The position numbers and the translations under genes were made by a program. The notes under the pieces are model-generated. The model was not told where the DNA came from and did no database searches. It saw nothing but the letters and a program-made list of their open reading frames with translations. Shown piece by piece: positions 56,047 to 64,000 of a stretch of 64,000 bases of DNA; position 1 is the stretch's first letter, and the number at the start of each line of letters is the position of its first letter. Location of the stretch: NCBI RefSeq assembly GCF_000155735.2, contig NC_020908.1, positions 2,857,001-2,921,000 on the forward strand, in the 5' to 3' direction. Origin of the DNA: Octadecabacter arcticus 238. GTDB taxonomy: Bacteria; Pseudomonadota; Alphaproteobacteria; Rhodobacterales; Rhodobacteraceae.

Positions 56047-57051
56047 ATGGCAGATCTTCTAACTTTCACGCCGGCGGGCATCTATTGCGCGGCAGGCGAT
56101 TTCCACATCGACCCTTGGTTGCCCGTACCCCGCGCGCTGATCACCCACGGCCATGCGGATCATTCGCGCATCGGCATGGGGTCATATGTTGCCACCGAAA
56201 GTGCCGCGCCCGTGATGCGCCACCGTTTGGGTGATGTGCATATCGACACGGTAAAATACGGCGAAACCACCATCCACAACGGCGTAAAAGTATCGTTTCA
56301 TCCCGCAGGTCACGTCCCCGGATCGGCGCAAATCCGCGTCGAACACAAAGGCGAAGTCTGGGTCGCGTCGGGCGATTATAAAACCGTCGATGACGGGCTG
56401 TCAGAGCCTTTTGAACCCATCCCGTGCCATGCCTTCATCACCGAATCGACGTTCGGATTGCCGGTTTTCAACTGGACCCCGCAAGACATTCTGGCAGGTC
56501 AGATCAATGACTGGTGGGCCACCAATGCCGCGAACGGAGTGTTCTCACTATTGTCGTGTTACGCCCTCGGCAAGGCGCAGCGGCTGTTGCGGACAGTTGA
56601 CCCAAGCATCGGCCCGATCCTGACCCATGGCGCCATCGAAAACACCAACCGCATCTTGCGCGCTCAAGGGATCACGCTGCCAGAGACGACGCTGGTGACC
56701 CCCGATCTCGACGTCAAAGCGCACAAAGGCGCGCTGGTTCTGGCCACGCCGTCAGCGTTGAATTCAACTTGGGCACGCCGGTTTAAACCTGCCTCAAGTG
56801 CCTTCGCGTCCGGCTGGATGGCGATGCGCGGCGTGCGCCGTCGACGGGCGTCGGATCGCGGATTTATCGTTTCGGATCATGCCGATTGGGTCGGGCTGAA
56901 CAACGCCATCAAAGCGACAGGGGCGGAAAGGATTTTCGTCACCCACGGCTACACATCCGTGTTTTCGCGTTGGTTGTGCGAACAGGGATATGACGCAAAA
57001 ATTGTACAAACCGAATTTGGCACTGACGCCGACGAAGGGGACGCACAGTGA
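56047..57051 (+). CDS. Ligase-associated DNA exonuclease (metallo-beta-lactamase/beta-CASP type)
   Basis: The 334-residue product has the metallo-hydrolase motif HGHADH (34-39), the HPAGHVPGSAQIRVE strand and a C-terminal VSDHADW, as in SNM1/CPSF-like nucleases. It is directly upstream of an ATP-dependent DNA ligase, the arrangement of the bacterial ligase-associated repair module. Lhr-type helicase and phosphoesterase genes that often accompany it are absent here. Confidence 0.88.
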   Translation: MADLLTFTPAGIYCAAGDFHIDPWLPVPRALITHGHADHSRIGMGSYVATESAAPVMRHRLGDVHIDTVKYGETTIHNGVKVSFHPAGHVPGSAQIRVEHKGEVWVASGDYKTVDDGLSEPFEPIPCHAFITESTFGLPVFNWTPQDILAGQINDWWATNAANGVFSLLSCYALGKAQRLLRTVDPSIGPILTHGAIENTNRILRAQGITLPETTLVTPDLDVKAHKGALVLATPSALNSTWARRFKPASSAFASGWMAMRGVRRRRASDRGFIVSDHADWVGLNNAIKATGAERIFVTHGYTSVFSRWLCEQGYDAKIVQTEFGTDADEGDAQ

Positions 57052-57079
57052 CTGCTTACATACGCAATGAGAATTCCCC

Positions 57080-58669
57080 ATGAAGGACTTCGCAACCCTG
57101 TTCACCGCCGTGGATCAGTCCACCAAAACGACAGTCAAAGTCGCCGCAATGGCTGACTTTTTTCGCACAGCTAGCGACAGTGACAAACTCTGGTGCGTGG
57201 CCTTGTTTTCCGGTCGCCGCCCACGCCGCGTGATCACCACAAAACTGCTGCGTGAATGGGCAGCCGAACGCGCCGGATTACCGCTGTGGCTGCTTGAGGA
57301 ATGTTACCCGATTGTCGGTGATCTGGCAGAAACGATCAGCCTGTTCCTGCCACCGTCCGTTGGAACTGAAGATCGATCCCTGACGGAATGGATATTAAAT
57401 CTAAAACGCCTTTCAACGTTGGATGAGGACGACCGCAAGGCTGGCATCCTCGCCGCGTGGGACGCATTGCCTCAAACCGAGAGTTTTTTGTTCATAAAAC
57501 TTCTCACTGGTGGGTTCCGCATCGGCGTCAGCCAAAAACTAATGACCCGCGCCTTGGCAATCGCCACCGGCCAAGATGAGGCCGCATTGACCCATAAACT
57601 GATGGGCAAATGGACACCAGAAACCGTGACTTGGAACAGCCTGATCGAAGTGGACGACCCAAGCGCGGACCTGTCGCGTCCATACCCGTTTTATCTGGCG
57701 TATGGATTGGAAAAAATAGATCGACTTGGTCCTTCAAGCGATTGGTTTATTGACAGGAAATGGGACGGTATACGCGGTCAATTCATCCTGCGCGGTGGGG
57801 AACATCACATCTGGTCGCGCGGCGAAGACTTAATGACAGACCGCTTTCCCGAACTTGCACAGCTGCGCGATTGCCTGCCCGATAGAACGGTCATAGATGG
57901 CGAACTCTTGGCGTTTCAAAACGATGCACCGATGTCATTTAATGCCCTGCAAAAACGGATCGGCAGAAAGACAGTACCAAAGAAATTGCTGGCAGAGGCG
58001 CCCGTGATCTTGATGGCGTACGACCTTCTTGAGTGTGACGGCGTCGATATCAGAAATGAGACCCTAGAAACGCGCCGTAACCTGCTGGAAAAGATACTGA
58101 ATTCCGTTCCTTCCGACGCACCCATCCGAATTTCACCAGAAGTCACGGGCGACACGTGGGAGGACTTCAGAAAGGAGCGCGCAAAGTCACGTGATCTCAG
58201 CGCCGAGGGGTTGATGTTAAAACGGCGCGACAGCCCCTATTTGGCAGGTCGCAAAAAGGGCGATTGGTGGAAATGGAAGATCGATCCGCTGACAGTGGAT
58301 GCCGTGATGATATACGCACAAGCCGGATCGGGGCGTCGCGCAAACCTGTTCACCGACTTCACCTTTGCGGTCAAAAACGGCAACGATCTTGTCCCCTTCA
58401 CAAAGGCATATTCAGGGCTAACAGATGCGGAATTTCGCCAAATCACCACTTGGGTCAAACGCAATACAGTGCAGCGTTTCGGCCCCGTTCGATCCGTCCC
58501 CGCAGAGCACGTTTTTGAAATCGCGTTTGAAGGCATACAAGCTTCACCGCGACATAAATCAGGCATTGCGTTACGCTTCCCACGCATGCTTCGTTGGCGA
58601 CAAGACAAACCACTGGATGAAATCAACACCCTTGATGATTTAAAAGAAATGTTGGCGAAGTATGGATAG
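57080..58669 (+). CDS. ATP-dependent DNA ligase
   Basis: A 529-residue ligase with the AMP-acceptor motif DRKWDGIRG (Lys227), an N-terminal DNA-binding domain, and downstream motifs SAEGLMLKRRDSPYL and KKGDWWKWKIDPLTVDAVM with an OB domain at the C-terminus. It joins DNA nicks using ATP. It sits 28 bp after the partner exonuclease gene. Confidence 0.94.
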   Translation: MKDFATLFTAVDQSTKTTVKVAAMADFFRTASDSDKLWCVALFSGRRPRRVITTKLLREWAAERAGLPLWLLEECYPIVGDLAETISLFLPPSVGTEDRSLTEWILNLKRLSTLDEDDRKAGILAAWDALPQTESFLFIKLLTGGFRIGVSQKLMTRALAIATGQDEAALTHKLMGKWTPETVTWNSLIEVDDPSADLSRPYPFYLAYGLEKIDRLGPSSDWFIDRKWDGIRGQFILRGGEHHIWSRGEDLMTDRFPELAQLRDCLPDRTVIDGELLAFQNDAPMSFNALQKRIGRKTVPKKLLAEAPVILMAYDLLECDGVDIRNETLETRRNLLEKILNSVPSDAPIRISPEVTGDTWEDFRKERAKSRDLSAEGLMLKRRDSPYLAGRKKGDWWKWKIDPLTVDAVMIYAQAGSGRRANLFTDFTFAVKNGNDLVPFTKAYSGLTDAEFRQITTWVKRNTVQRFGPVRSVPAEHVFEIAFEGIQASPRHKSGIALRFPRMLRWRQDKPLDEINTLDDLKEMLAKYG

Positions 58670-58861
58670 TTTTGGTCAGTAAACCGGCGCCGCGCAGATG
58701 TCCGCCCGCAACATTACTGGCACTACTCCTCGCTTTCTAAGCCCCCAGATCAACTGATTTTCTCTTAATTTCATCTTGGTCAAAAAAACTCTCCCCGAAG
58801 GGTCGGCTGGCAAAACACGCCGCGCGCGCCTACATAAGATAAAACCAACAACGAGGCCCCC

Positions 58862-60697
58862 ATGAACACTCCCGCGACCGACCCCCGCACGTTTGACGCC
58901 AATTCACCCGCCGCGCCCGATGGCATGCCGTTCGGCGATTTGCCTGAATGGGACCTGACGGATTTATACCCATCGCCCGACGCCAAAGAACTCAAGCGCG
59001 ACATGGATTGGCTGGAAAATGCCTGTCGCAGTTTTGCCGCTGATCACGAAGGGAAACTGGCCGATCTGGACGCGGAAGAATTGCTCGACGCTGTGAAACG
59101 ATTTGAACAGATAGACATCATCGCGGGTCGCATCATGTCCTTCGCGGGCCTGCGCTATTACCAACACACAACCGATCCAGAGCGCGGCAAATTCATGTCC
59201 GTCATGCAGGACAAAATTACCACCTACACCACTCCGCTGGTCTTTTACGGTCTGGAATTCAACCGCATGGACGACGCCCATGTGGATGGGCTTTTGGCCG
59301 CCAACGCCGACCTTGCGCGCTACAAACCGATCTTTGATCGTATGCGGGCGATGAAGCCGCACCAGCTGTCTGATGAGATGGAAAAATTTCTGCACGATCA
59401 GTCGGTCGTCGGTGCCACAGCATGGAACAAACTGTTTCACGAAACCATCGCGGCGCTGAAATTTACCGTCGATGGCAAAGAAATGAACATCGAGGGCACG
59501 CTGAATTTGCTCAGCGATCAAGACCGCGCCACCCGTGAAAAAGGCTCACGCGAACTGGCACGTGTGTTTGGGGCAAACGTCGGGCTGTTTGCCCGCGTCC
59601 ACAACACCCTCGCCAAGGAAAAAGAGATTGAGGATCGCTGGCGTGGCATGCCATCCCCGCAAGCGGGCCGCCACCTAGCCAACCATGTGGAACCCGAAGT
59701 GGTCGAGGCGCTGCGCAATGCCGTCGTTGACGCCTACCCGCGCCTGAGCCACCGCTACTACGCGCTCAAGGCCAAATGGATGGGCCTTGAGACGATGGAA
59801 GTCTGGGACCGCAACGCGCCTCTTCCGATGGAATCAAACCGCACCGTCTCATGGGCCGAAGCCGAAAAAACCGTGATGGACGCCTACGCGGCATTCGATC
59901 CACGCATGGCCGACATTGCCAAGCCATTTTTCACCGATGGCTGGATCGATGCAGGCGTCAAAGATGGCAAAGCACCGGGTGCATTCGCGCATCCCACCGT
60001 CACCACAGTCCATCCCTATGTCATGCTCAACTACCTCGGGAAACCACGCGATGTCATGACCTTGGCGCATGAATTGGGCCATGGCGTGCATCAGGTTCTG
60101 GCGGCCGGACAAGGTGAGTTGCTGTCCTCGACCCCGCTGACCTTGGCGGAAACTGCGTCGGTGTTTGGCGAAATGTTGACCTTCCGCAAACTGTTGGAAC
60201 AAGCCATAACCCAAGAAGAACGCAAGGTCCTGCTGGCTGGCAAAGTTGAGGATATGATCAACACCGTTGTGCGCCAGATCGCGTTCTACGATTTTGAATG
60301 CAAACTGCATGACGCGCGCAGCAACGGTGAACTGACGCCTGACGACATCAACGCGTTGTGGATGTCGGTGCAAGGCGAATCCCTTGGCCCCGTGTTCAAC
60401 TTCATAGACGGCTATGAAACGTTCTGGGCCTACATCCCGCACTTCGTCCACTCGCCCTTTTACGTCTACGCCTATGCATTTGGTGACGGCCTCGTGAACG
60501 CGCTGTACGCGGTCTATGAGGACATGGGCGAGGATTTCAAAGATAAATACTTCGACATGCTCAAGGCAGGCGGATCAAAACACCACAGCGAATTGCTCGC
60601 GCCGTTCGGCCTTGACGCATCAGACCCCGCCTTCTGGGCCAAAGGACTGGGCATGATCGAAAGCATGATTGATGAGCTAGAAGCGATGGAAGGCTAA
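58862..60697 (+). CDS. pepF: M3-family oligoendopeptidase F
   Basis: A zinc metallopeptidase of 611 residues that cleaves short peptides in the cytoplasm. The zinc site HELGH (403-407, in MTLAHELGHGVHQV) and the downstream ETASVFGEML are present, and the C-terminal YAYAFGDGLVNALY is typical. The start MNTPATDP follows CGAGGCC. About 190 bp upstream separate it from the ligase gene; I see no gene there. Confidence 0.94.
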   Translation: MNTPATDPRTFDANSPAAPDGMPFGDLPEWDLTDLYPSPDAKELKRDMDWLENACRSFAADHEGKLADLDAEELLDAVKRFEQIDIIAGRIMSFAGLRYYQHTTDPERGKFMSVMQDKITTYTTPLVFYGLEFNRMDDAHVDGLLAANADLARYKPIFDRMRAMKPHQLSDEMEKFLHDQSVVGATAWNKLFHETIAALKFTVDGKEMNIEGTLNLLSDQDRATREKGSRELARVFGANVGLFARVHNTLAKEKEIEDRWRGMPSPQAGRHLANHVEPEVVEALRNAVVDAYPRLSHRYYALKAKWMGLETMEVWDRNAPLPMESNRTVSWAEAEKTVMDAYAAFDPRMADIAKPFFTDGWIDAGVKDGKAPGAFAHPTVTTVHPYVMLNYLGKPRDVMTLAHELGHGVHQVLAAGQGELLSSTPLTLAETASVFGEMLTFRKLLEQAITQEERKVLLAGKVEDMINTVVRQIAFYDFECKLHDARSNGELTPDDINALWMSVQGESLGPVFNFIDGYETFWAYIPHFVHSPFYVYAYAFGDGLVNALYAVYEDMGEDFKDKYFDMLKAGGSKHHSELLAPFGLDASDPAFWAKGLGMIESMIDELEAMEG

Positions 60698-60999
60698 GCC
60701 CTTATTTTAGCTGACTGTCTTTGGACCCGCGCCGGTTAATCCCGCCGCGGGTCTTTGCCGCACCGTCACGTTCATTCTGACATTCGATGCACAGTTTGAC
60801 GCCGACAATCGCCGCGCGACGGGCCTCCGCAATGGGCTCCTCACACTCCGCGCAATGGGTAAAACTCTCCCCCAGCGGGATCTTGCGGGCCTTCATGCGG
60901 GCCAATTCATCGTCAAAGGCTTATCCCCTTTGCTCCGGCGGCACCTGATGTAGTGCGAAGCGGCTTGCCAATTTAGAATGTTCTGGTATTGTTCTTCCC

Positions 61000-61976
61000 A
61001 TGCCAGCCAGATGGAAAAACGACAAACCCATGTCCCACCCCGCGTTCGACGCCAGGTTTTCTGATGAGGAAGCGTGTTCGCATTATCTGGTGGAACATCG
61101 TTGGCCTGAGGGCTTCGTCTGTCCTTCCTGTGGCACCTGCAAGGGCTGGCCGTTAAAGCGAAATCGCGCGACTTGGGAATGTGCCGGTTGCGCACGGCAG
61201 ACATCCGTGACGGCTGGCACGGTAATGCACAGCAGCCATTTGCCGTTGCGAATTTGGTTTCTTGCCGCGCACATCATCACCAGCCATTCCAACGGCATGT
61301 CAGCGCTGCAACTTCAGGCGCAACTTGGCCTTGGCAGCTACAAGACGGGTCGCCATCGTCGCTCGGACCGATGGCGCTTCTCGGCGACCTCCTCTTGCAA
61401 AAGCTGCGGCGGTCGATGGTCAACCCTGACCGCAACCCCCTGAAAGACCTTGTCGAAATCGATGAAACAGAGATGCCGTTCCGGTCCCGGCATGATCCCG
61501 AGGACCGGCCAAAGGGTGGGCGGAGCCCGGTTGGAAAGATGTTTGTCGTCTGTGCCGTCGAGTTATCAAGTGACGGACATCCGCGCCGTATCAGGATGAA
61601 ACACATTCCCGACGGCGCGTCAAAGACGCTGCACGGGTTCATTGGTCAGGCTGTAGAGCCTGGCGCTCACATCATCACGGATGGCTGGCTCGGTTACGAA
61701 AATCCTCCTGCAAACACGCATGAGGCAAAGGTCGTCAGCGGCAAGAAGGCACACGACATACTCCACTGGGTCCACCGCGTGTTCTCCAACCTAAAAACGT
61801 GGGCAAAAGGCGTCTTCCACGGCCTCAGAAAGTGCCATCTACAACGCTATCTCGACGAATTCGTGTTCCGCTGGAACCGACGGCGACACATGCGAAGCGC
61901 CTTCGACACGCTGCTGGGGATCGGTGTTGGTCTCGGGCCAGCGACATATCGTGATTTTGTTGAACAGCGCGCCTGA
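61000..61976 (+). CDS. IS1595-family (ISXO2-like) transposase with a frame change
   Basis: The first frame starts MPARWKNDKPMSHPAFDARF and contains the zinc-binding CPSCGTCKGW ... CAGCARQTS; it reads ALQLQAQLGLGSYKT and then enters a 42-bp inverted repeat. From there only the +1 frame continues the family sequence: LLLQKLRRSMVNPDRNPLKD, EIDETEMPFRSRHDPEDRPK, ... GWLGYENPPANTHEAKVVSG. It is either frameshifted at an insert or uses recoding. The copy at 38067 has the identical feature. Confidence 0.75.
61348..61389. repeat. Inverted repeat in the IS1595 transposase gene
   Basis: GGTCGCC at the left pairs with GGCGACC at the right, and inside it GCCATCG pairs with CGATGGC. The segment stands where related transposases continue KTAWLLL-type residues. 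The same 42 bp occur at 38177-38218. Confidence 0.55.
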
Positions 61977-62363
61977 AGGGCCTCGTTCACGGCAAAAGCC
62001 ACGCCCTATAAACCCACCAGACGTTACAAACTGATCCGATCCGCCTCTAAAGCCACAAGGGCAAGATTCTGCGCCGCGTCAACATGTGGGGCAACCGGAC
62101 TAAAAGGGATAAGCCTTTCATCGTCAATTGACGCCTCAATCTGTTCAGACACCGCACCATCTTTTGCCCAACCACCGGCCATGAATTAATCCAACTCTGT
62201 CCACGGCCAAGGTTTATGTTCAGACGCCGCAGTCTGATACCGTGTCGCCTTGGCGACCCAGATACCCACATCGGTGCCCAATGCGGCGATCCGCTCATTG
62301 GGTTGTTTGTCGTTGACCAGCATGATGATAAATTGCAACACGGCCAAAACGCCAATCACTGTA

Positions 62364-63556
62364 TACTCCTGCGCCTGAATTGACCTGACGATTTTGTGCC
62401 TGCGATTCACTTCGTCGCATGGCCAAAGGCGGTTCAGTCTGTATTTTGAGTTTATGAGCAAGCAATACAAAACAGTCTCCTTATCCGACGAGCAGCGCAT
62501 AGCACTTGAAGCGCTTTGCCGCCGCCGCAAAGTTGACGCCCTTGTTTGGAAACGGGCGCGCGCGTTTCTTCTTTTGGACGCAGGAGAAGACGCTGGAACG
62601 GTTTGCCGGATTTTGGATATTGGCCCGACAGTTTTGACGGAGTGGCGATTTGCCTTTGCCGGTGCGGGACTATCGTTTTTCGGTCTGAAGGACTACAGCC
62701 AGCGTCAGGGTCATTTGTCCGTCGTGCAAGAGCAGGCGGTGAGAGCCCATTTCACCGCGCAGCCTGCCCGCAATGCCGATGAGGTCTGTGCCTATGTTCT
62801 AGCCGAGTGCGACCAAAACTACAGCACGTCGGGAGCCGCCAAGCTGATGCGCCGCCTGGGGTTCGCGTATAAGAAACCACAATTGCTGCCTGCACAGGCC
62901 GATGAAGCCAAGCAGGCTGCGTTTATTGCCAAATATGAGGCCCTGATGAACGGGTTGGCCGCAGATGAGATGGTTGTCTTTTCGGACGCTGTCCACCCCG
63001 AACACCAGAGCCGCCCCGCCCATGGTTGGTTCCCCAAGGGACAAAAGACGGCCCTGAAGGCGACATCAGGGCGCAAGCGGCTCAACATTCAGGGCGCGCT
63101 TGACCTTGAGACTTTCCAGTTCACCTTTGTGGAAGGCGAAAAGATCAATGCCCAGACAACCCGACAGATGCTGGAAAAGTTGGAACGCAACAACCAAACC
63201 AAGACGGCCATCCACGTCTTTGTCGACAATGCCCGCTATCATCATGCCAAGATACTACAGCCATGGCTGGACAGCCCAGAACGTCGGGTGAAGTTGCATT
63301 TCTTGCCAGCATATGCCCCGCACCTCAACCCGATCGAGCGTCTTTGGGGTGTTATGCACAAATGGGTCACCCACAATCGGCACTATGCAACGTTCAACCA
63401 ATTCACAGAGGCCATTTTCGACTTCTTCCGCAAGACCCTGCCAGAAAAATGGCCAGAGTTCCGCGACACCGTCACCGACAACTTCCGCGTCATATCGCTC
63501 AAGGAATACAAAGTGATTTGAGGGGAAAACCTCAGGTCAATTCAGGCGCGGGAGTA
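62364..63556 (+). mobile_element. IS630-family element (type A), complete copy
   Basis: The ends TACTCCTGCGCCTGAATTGA and its near-complement (TCAATTCAGGCGCGGGAGTA) form an inverted repeat of more than 20 bp with one mismatch in the outer part. TA dinucleotides flank both sides (62362-62363, 63557-63558), the target duplication expected for IS630. Size is 1.19 kb. Confidence 0.92.
62454..63521 (+). CDS. IS630-family transposase, full length
   Basis: A 355-residue DDE transposase. The N-terminal part has a helix-turn-helix (ALEALCRRRKVDALVWKRAR; DAGTVCRILDIGPTVLTEWR), and the catalytic core has MVVFSDAVHPEHQ, IHVFVDNARYHHAK and HLNPIERLWGVMHKW with the D-D-E residues in place. An ATG at 62394 would add 20 residues of non-family sequence; 62454 (MSKQYKTVSLSDEQRIALEA) is preferred. 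The frame is uninterrupted, so this copy could be active. Confidence 0.92.
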   Translation: MSKQYKTVSLSDEQRIALEALCRRRKVDALVWKRARAFLLLDAGEDAGTVCRILDIGPTVLTEWRFAFAGAGLSFFGLKDYSQRQGHLSVVQEQAVRAHFTAQPARNADEVCAYVLAECDQNYSTSGAAKLMRRLGFAYKKPQLLPAQADEAKQAAFIAKYEALMNGLAADEMVVFSDAVHPEHQSRPAHGWFPKGQKTALKATSGRKRLNIQGALDLETFQFTFVEGEKINAQTTRQMLEKLERNNQTKTAIHVFVDNARYHHAKILQPWLDSPERRVKLHFLPAYAPHLNPIERLWGVMHKWVTHNRHYATFNQFTEAIFDFFRKTLPEKWPEFRDTVTDNFRVISLKEYKVI

Positions 63557-63723
63557 TACTTGCGAAACTTATCATGATCGAGATCAGGATCATAAAGATC
63601 AGCCGCATCAACAGACCTTCCTGAACCGGCTTTTCCGGCTCCCGCCTCGCGGTATTTTCCGGCATCACGTCATCGAACTCATGTGGGTCGGACATGTTTT
63701 CTTCTCCTTGTTACTTCGTCAAA

Positions 63724-64000
63724 CTAGCTCGGTAAGGCCGCTGCATAAACCGCATCAATGACACTTTGCGTCGCGCGCGCGTCCTCAAGAGACCACGCAT
63801 AGGGCGCGCGCGTGCGCACAGACGCGCAAAACGCCTCAACTTGGGTCACATATTGTGCGTAATCTGGCCAGCGTTCAAGCCGCACCGATCCGTCGCTTTG
63901 GTGTAATTCCAGCTGCGCCTCGCCGTAGGTTGCGGCATTGAAGGGCGCGCTAAGATGAATACGCCCTTCGCTGCCAAGGAAAGTCATGCGTTGGGTATTG
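63724..64000 (-). CDS. Gfo/Idh/MocA-family oxidoreductase, C-terminal part
   Basis: The frame is open to the right edge, so the N-terminal NAD(P)-binding domain lies outside the window. The visible residues (FLGSEGRIHLSAPFNAATYG; FCASVRTRAPYAWSLEDARA; TQSVIDAVYAAALPS) match the C-terminal substrate domain and end of this family. The substrate cannot be told. Confidence 0.75.
   Translation of the reverse strand, partial: NTQRMTFLGSEGRIHLSAPFNAATYGEAQLELHQSDGSVRLERWPDYAQYVTQVEAFCASVRTRAPYAWSLEDARATQSVIDAVYAAALPS

Larger units (their letters stand above)
60915..62117 (+). mobile_element. IS1595-family element, complete copy
   Basis: The left end AAAGGCTTATCCCCTTT and the right end AAAAGGGATAAGCCTT form an inverted repeat. 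The flanks show an 8-bp direct repeat TCATCGTC (60907-60914 and 62118-62125), the usual IS1595 duplication length; a ninth base (T) also matches, leaving the edge uncertain by one. Size is 1.2 kb. Confidence 0.9.
60702..62182 (-). pseudogene. DksA/TraR-like zinc-finger protein gene split by IS1595
   Basis: Joining 62182-62118 to 60906-60702 gives an 89-residue frame. It begins MAGGWAKDGAVSEQIEASID and carries a C4 zinc finger (CAECEEPIAEARRAAIVGVK, then LCIECQNERDG) as in small YbiI/DksA-like proteins. The insertion lies after about 21 codons and leaves an 8-bp duplication, so the gene was intact just before. The separated C-terminal part still has an ATG at 60905 and could in principle be made from an IS promoter. 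Confidence 0.85.
62186..63695 (-). pseudogene. DUF4389 membrane protein gene split by IS630
   Basis: Joining 63695-63557 to 62361-62186 (removing the IS and one TA) yields a 104-residue frame. It begins MSDPHEFDDVMPENTARREP, has one long hydrophobic region spanning the insertion point (LIFMILISIMISFASTVIGV), and ends TASEHKPWPWTELD-like (AASEHKPWPWTELD). This is the DUF4389 family of small membrane proteins of unknown role. Its stop lies 3 bp before the DksA-like ATG, so the two form one unit. Confidence 0.85.

Noticed and set aside
1..64000. CRISPR arrays, rRNA, tRNA genes and a replication origin
   Set aside because: No regularly spaced direct repeats, no cloverleaf-like or rRNA-like stretches and no iteron clusters were seen by reading; a dedicated scan (tRNAscan, Infernal) was not possible.

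Overview
The window looks like a chromosomal segment of a marine alphaproteobacterium of the Roseobacter group (Rhodobacteraceae), possibly Octadecabacter or a close relative. I base this on the trimethylamine-oxidation genes tmm and tdm beside folD, the glyQ-DUF6446-glyS order, the CarD/FdxA/S4/SUV3 group, a SAM-II riboswitch in front of metZ, and the very heavy load of insertion sequences. No database search was run, so genus-level placement is inference.

Layout. 0-6.7 kb: trimethylamine catabolism. Tmm oxidises TMA to TMAO, Tdm splits TMAO to dimethylamine and formaldehyde (captured on tetrahydrofolate), and FolD processes methylene-THF; two small secreted proteins and a DMT permease lie among them. 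6.8-15.4 kb: a degraded insertion-sequence island with IS3-family remnants, a DUF6880 gene, an lhgO-like oxidoreductase trapped between two inverted IS3 ends, a hemN gene cut off after 178 codons, an IS630 inside another IS630, and a truncated ISL3. 15.4-16.9 kb: a decayed wHTH-TPR regulator. 17.1-36.4 kb: conserved housekeeping genes (EamA permease, glmM, folP, folB, cell-wall hydrolase, ppdK, glyS/DUF6446/glyQ, protease-like protein, TPP decarboxylase, trkH, folE2, metZ). 36.6-39.5 kb: a GST gene, then a PilZ gene split by an ISL3 element that itself contains pieces of IS200 and IS1595. 39.5-60.7 kb: yciB, EamA, two secreted paralogues, ftsY, an AlkB-type hydroxylase, xseA, purD, carD, fdxA, an S4 protein, SUV3-like helicase, SCP2, lipase-like hydrolase, HpcH aldolase, an exonuclease/ATP-dependent ligase pair, and an M3 oligopeptidase. 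60.7-63.7 kb: a two-gene unit (DUF4389, DksA-like) in which each gene is split by a different, apparently fresh IS (IS630 and IS1595). The right edge cuts into a Gfo/Idh/MocA oxidoreductase.

The most unusual signal is a family of about 40-bp palindromic elements in the IS3-family transposase sequences: five good copies in one 1.5-kb element, a sixth in a separate remnant and a degenerate one. They share arms related to CCTCTCGG and CCTGCCGGCA around a TTGC-GCAA core. Three of the coding-region insertions are in frame. A fragment of a sister copy in the same window preserves one unoccupied site, so the insertion can be read directly. A different 42-bp inverted repeat lies in both IS1595 copies, where the reading frame changes.

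The insertion sequences have had visible effects: PilZ, DUF4389 and DksA-like genes are cleanly split with target duplications that allow exact reconstruction, whereas hemN and ISL3 copy 1 are joined to truncated IS630 sequence, which suggests deletion after insertion.
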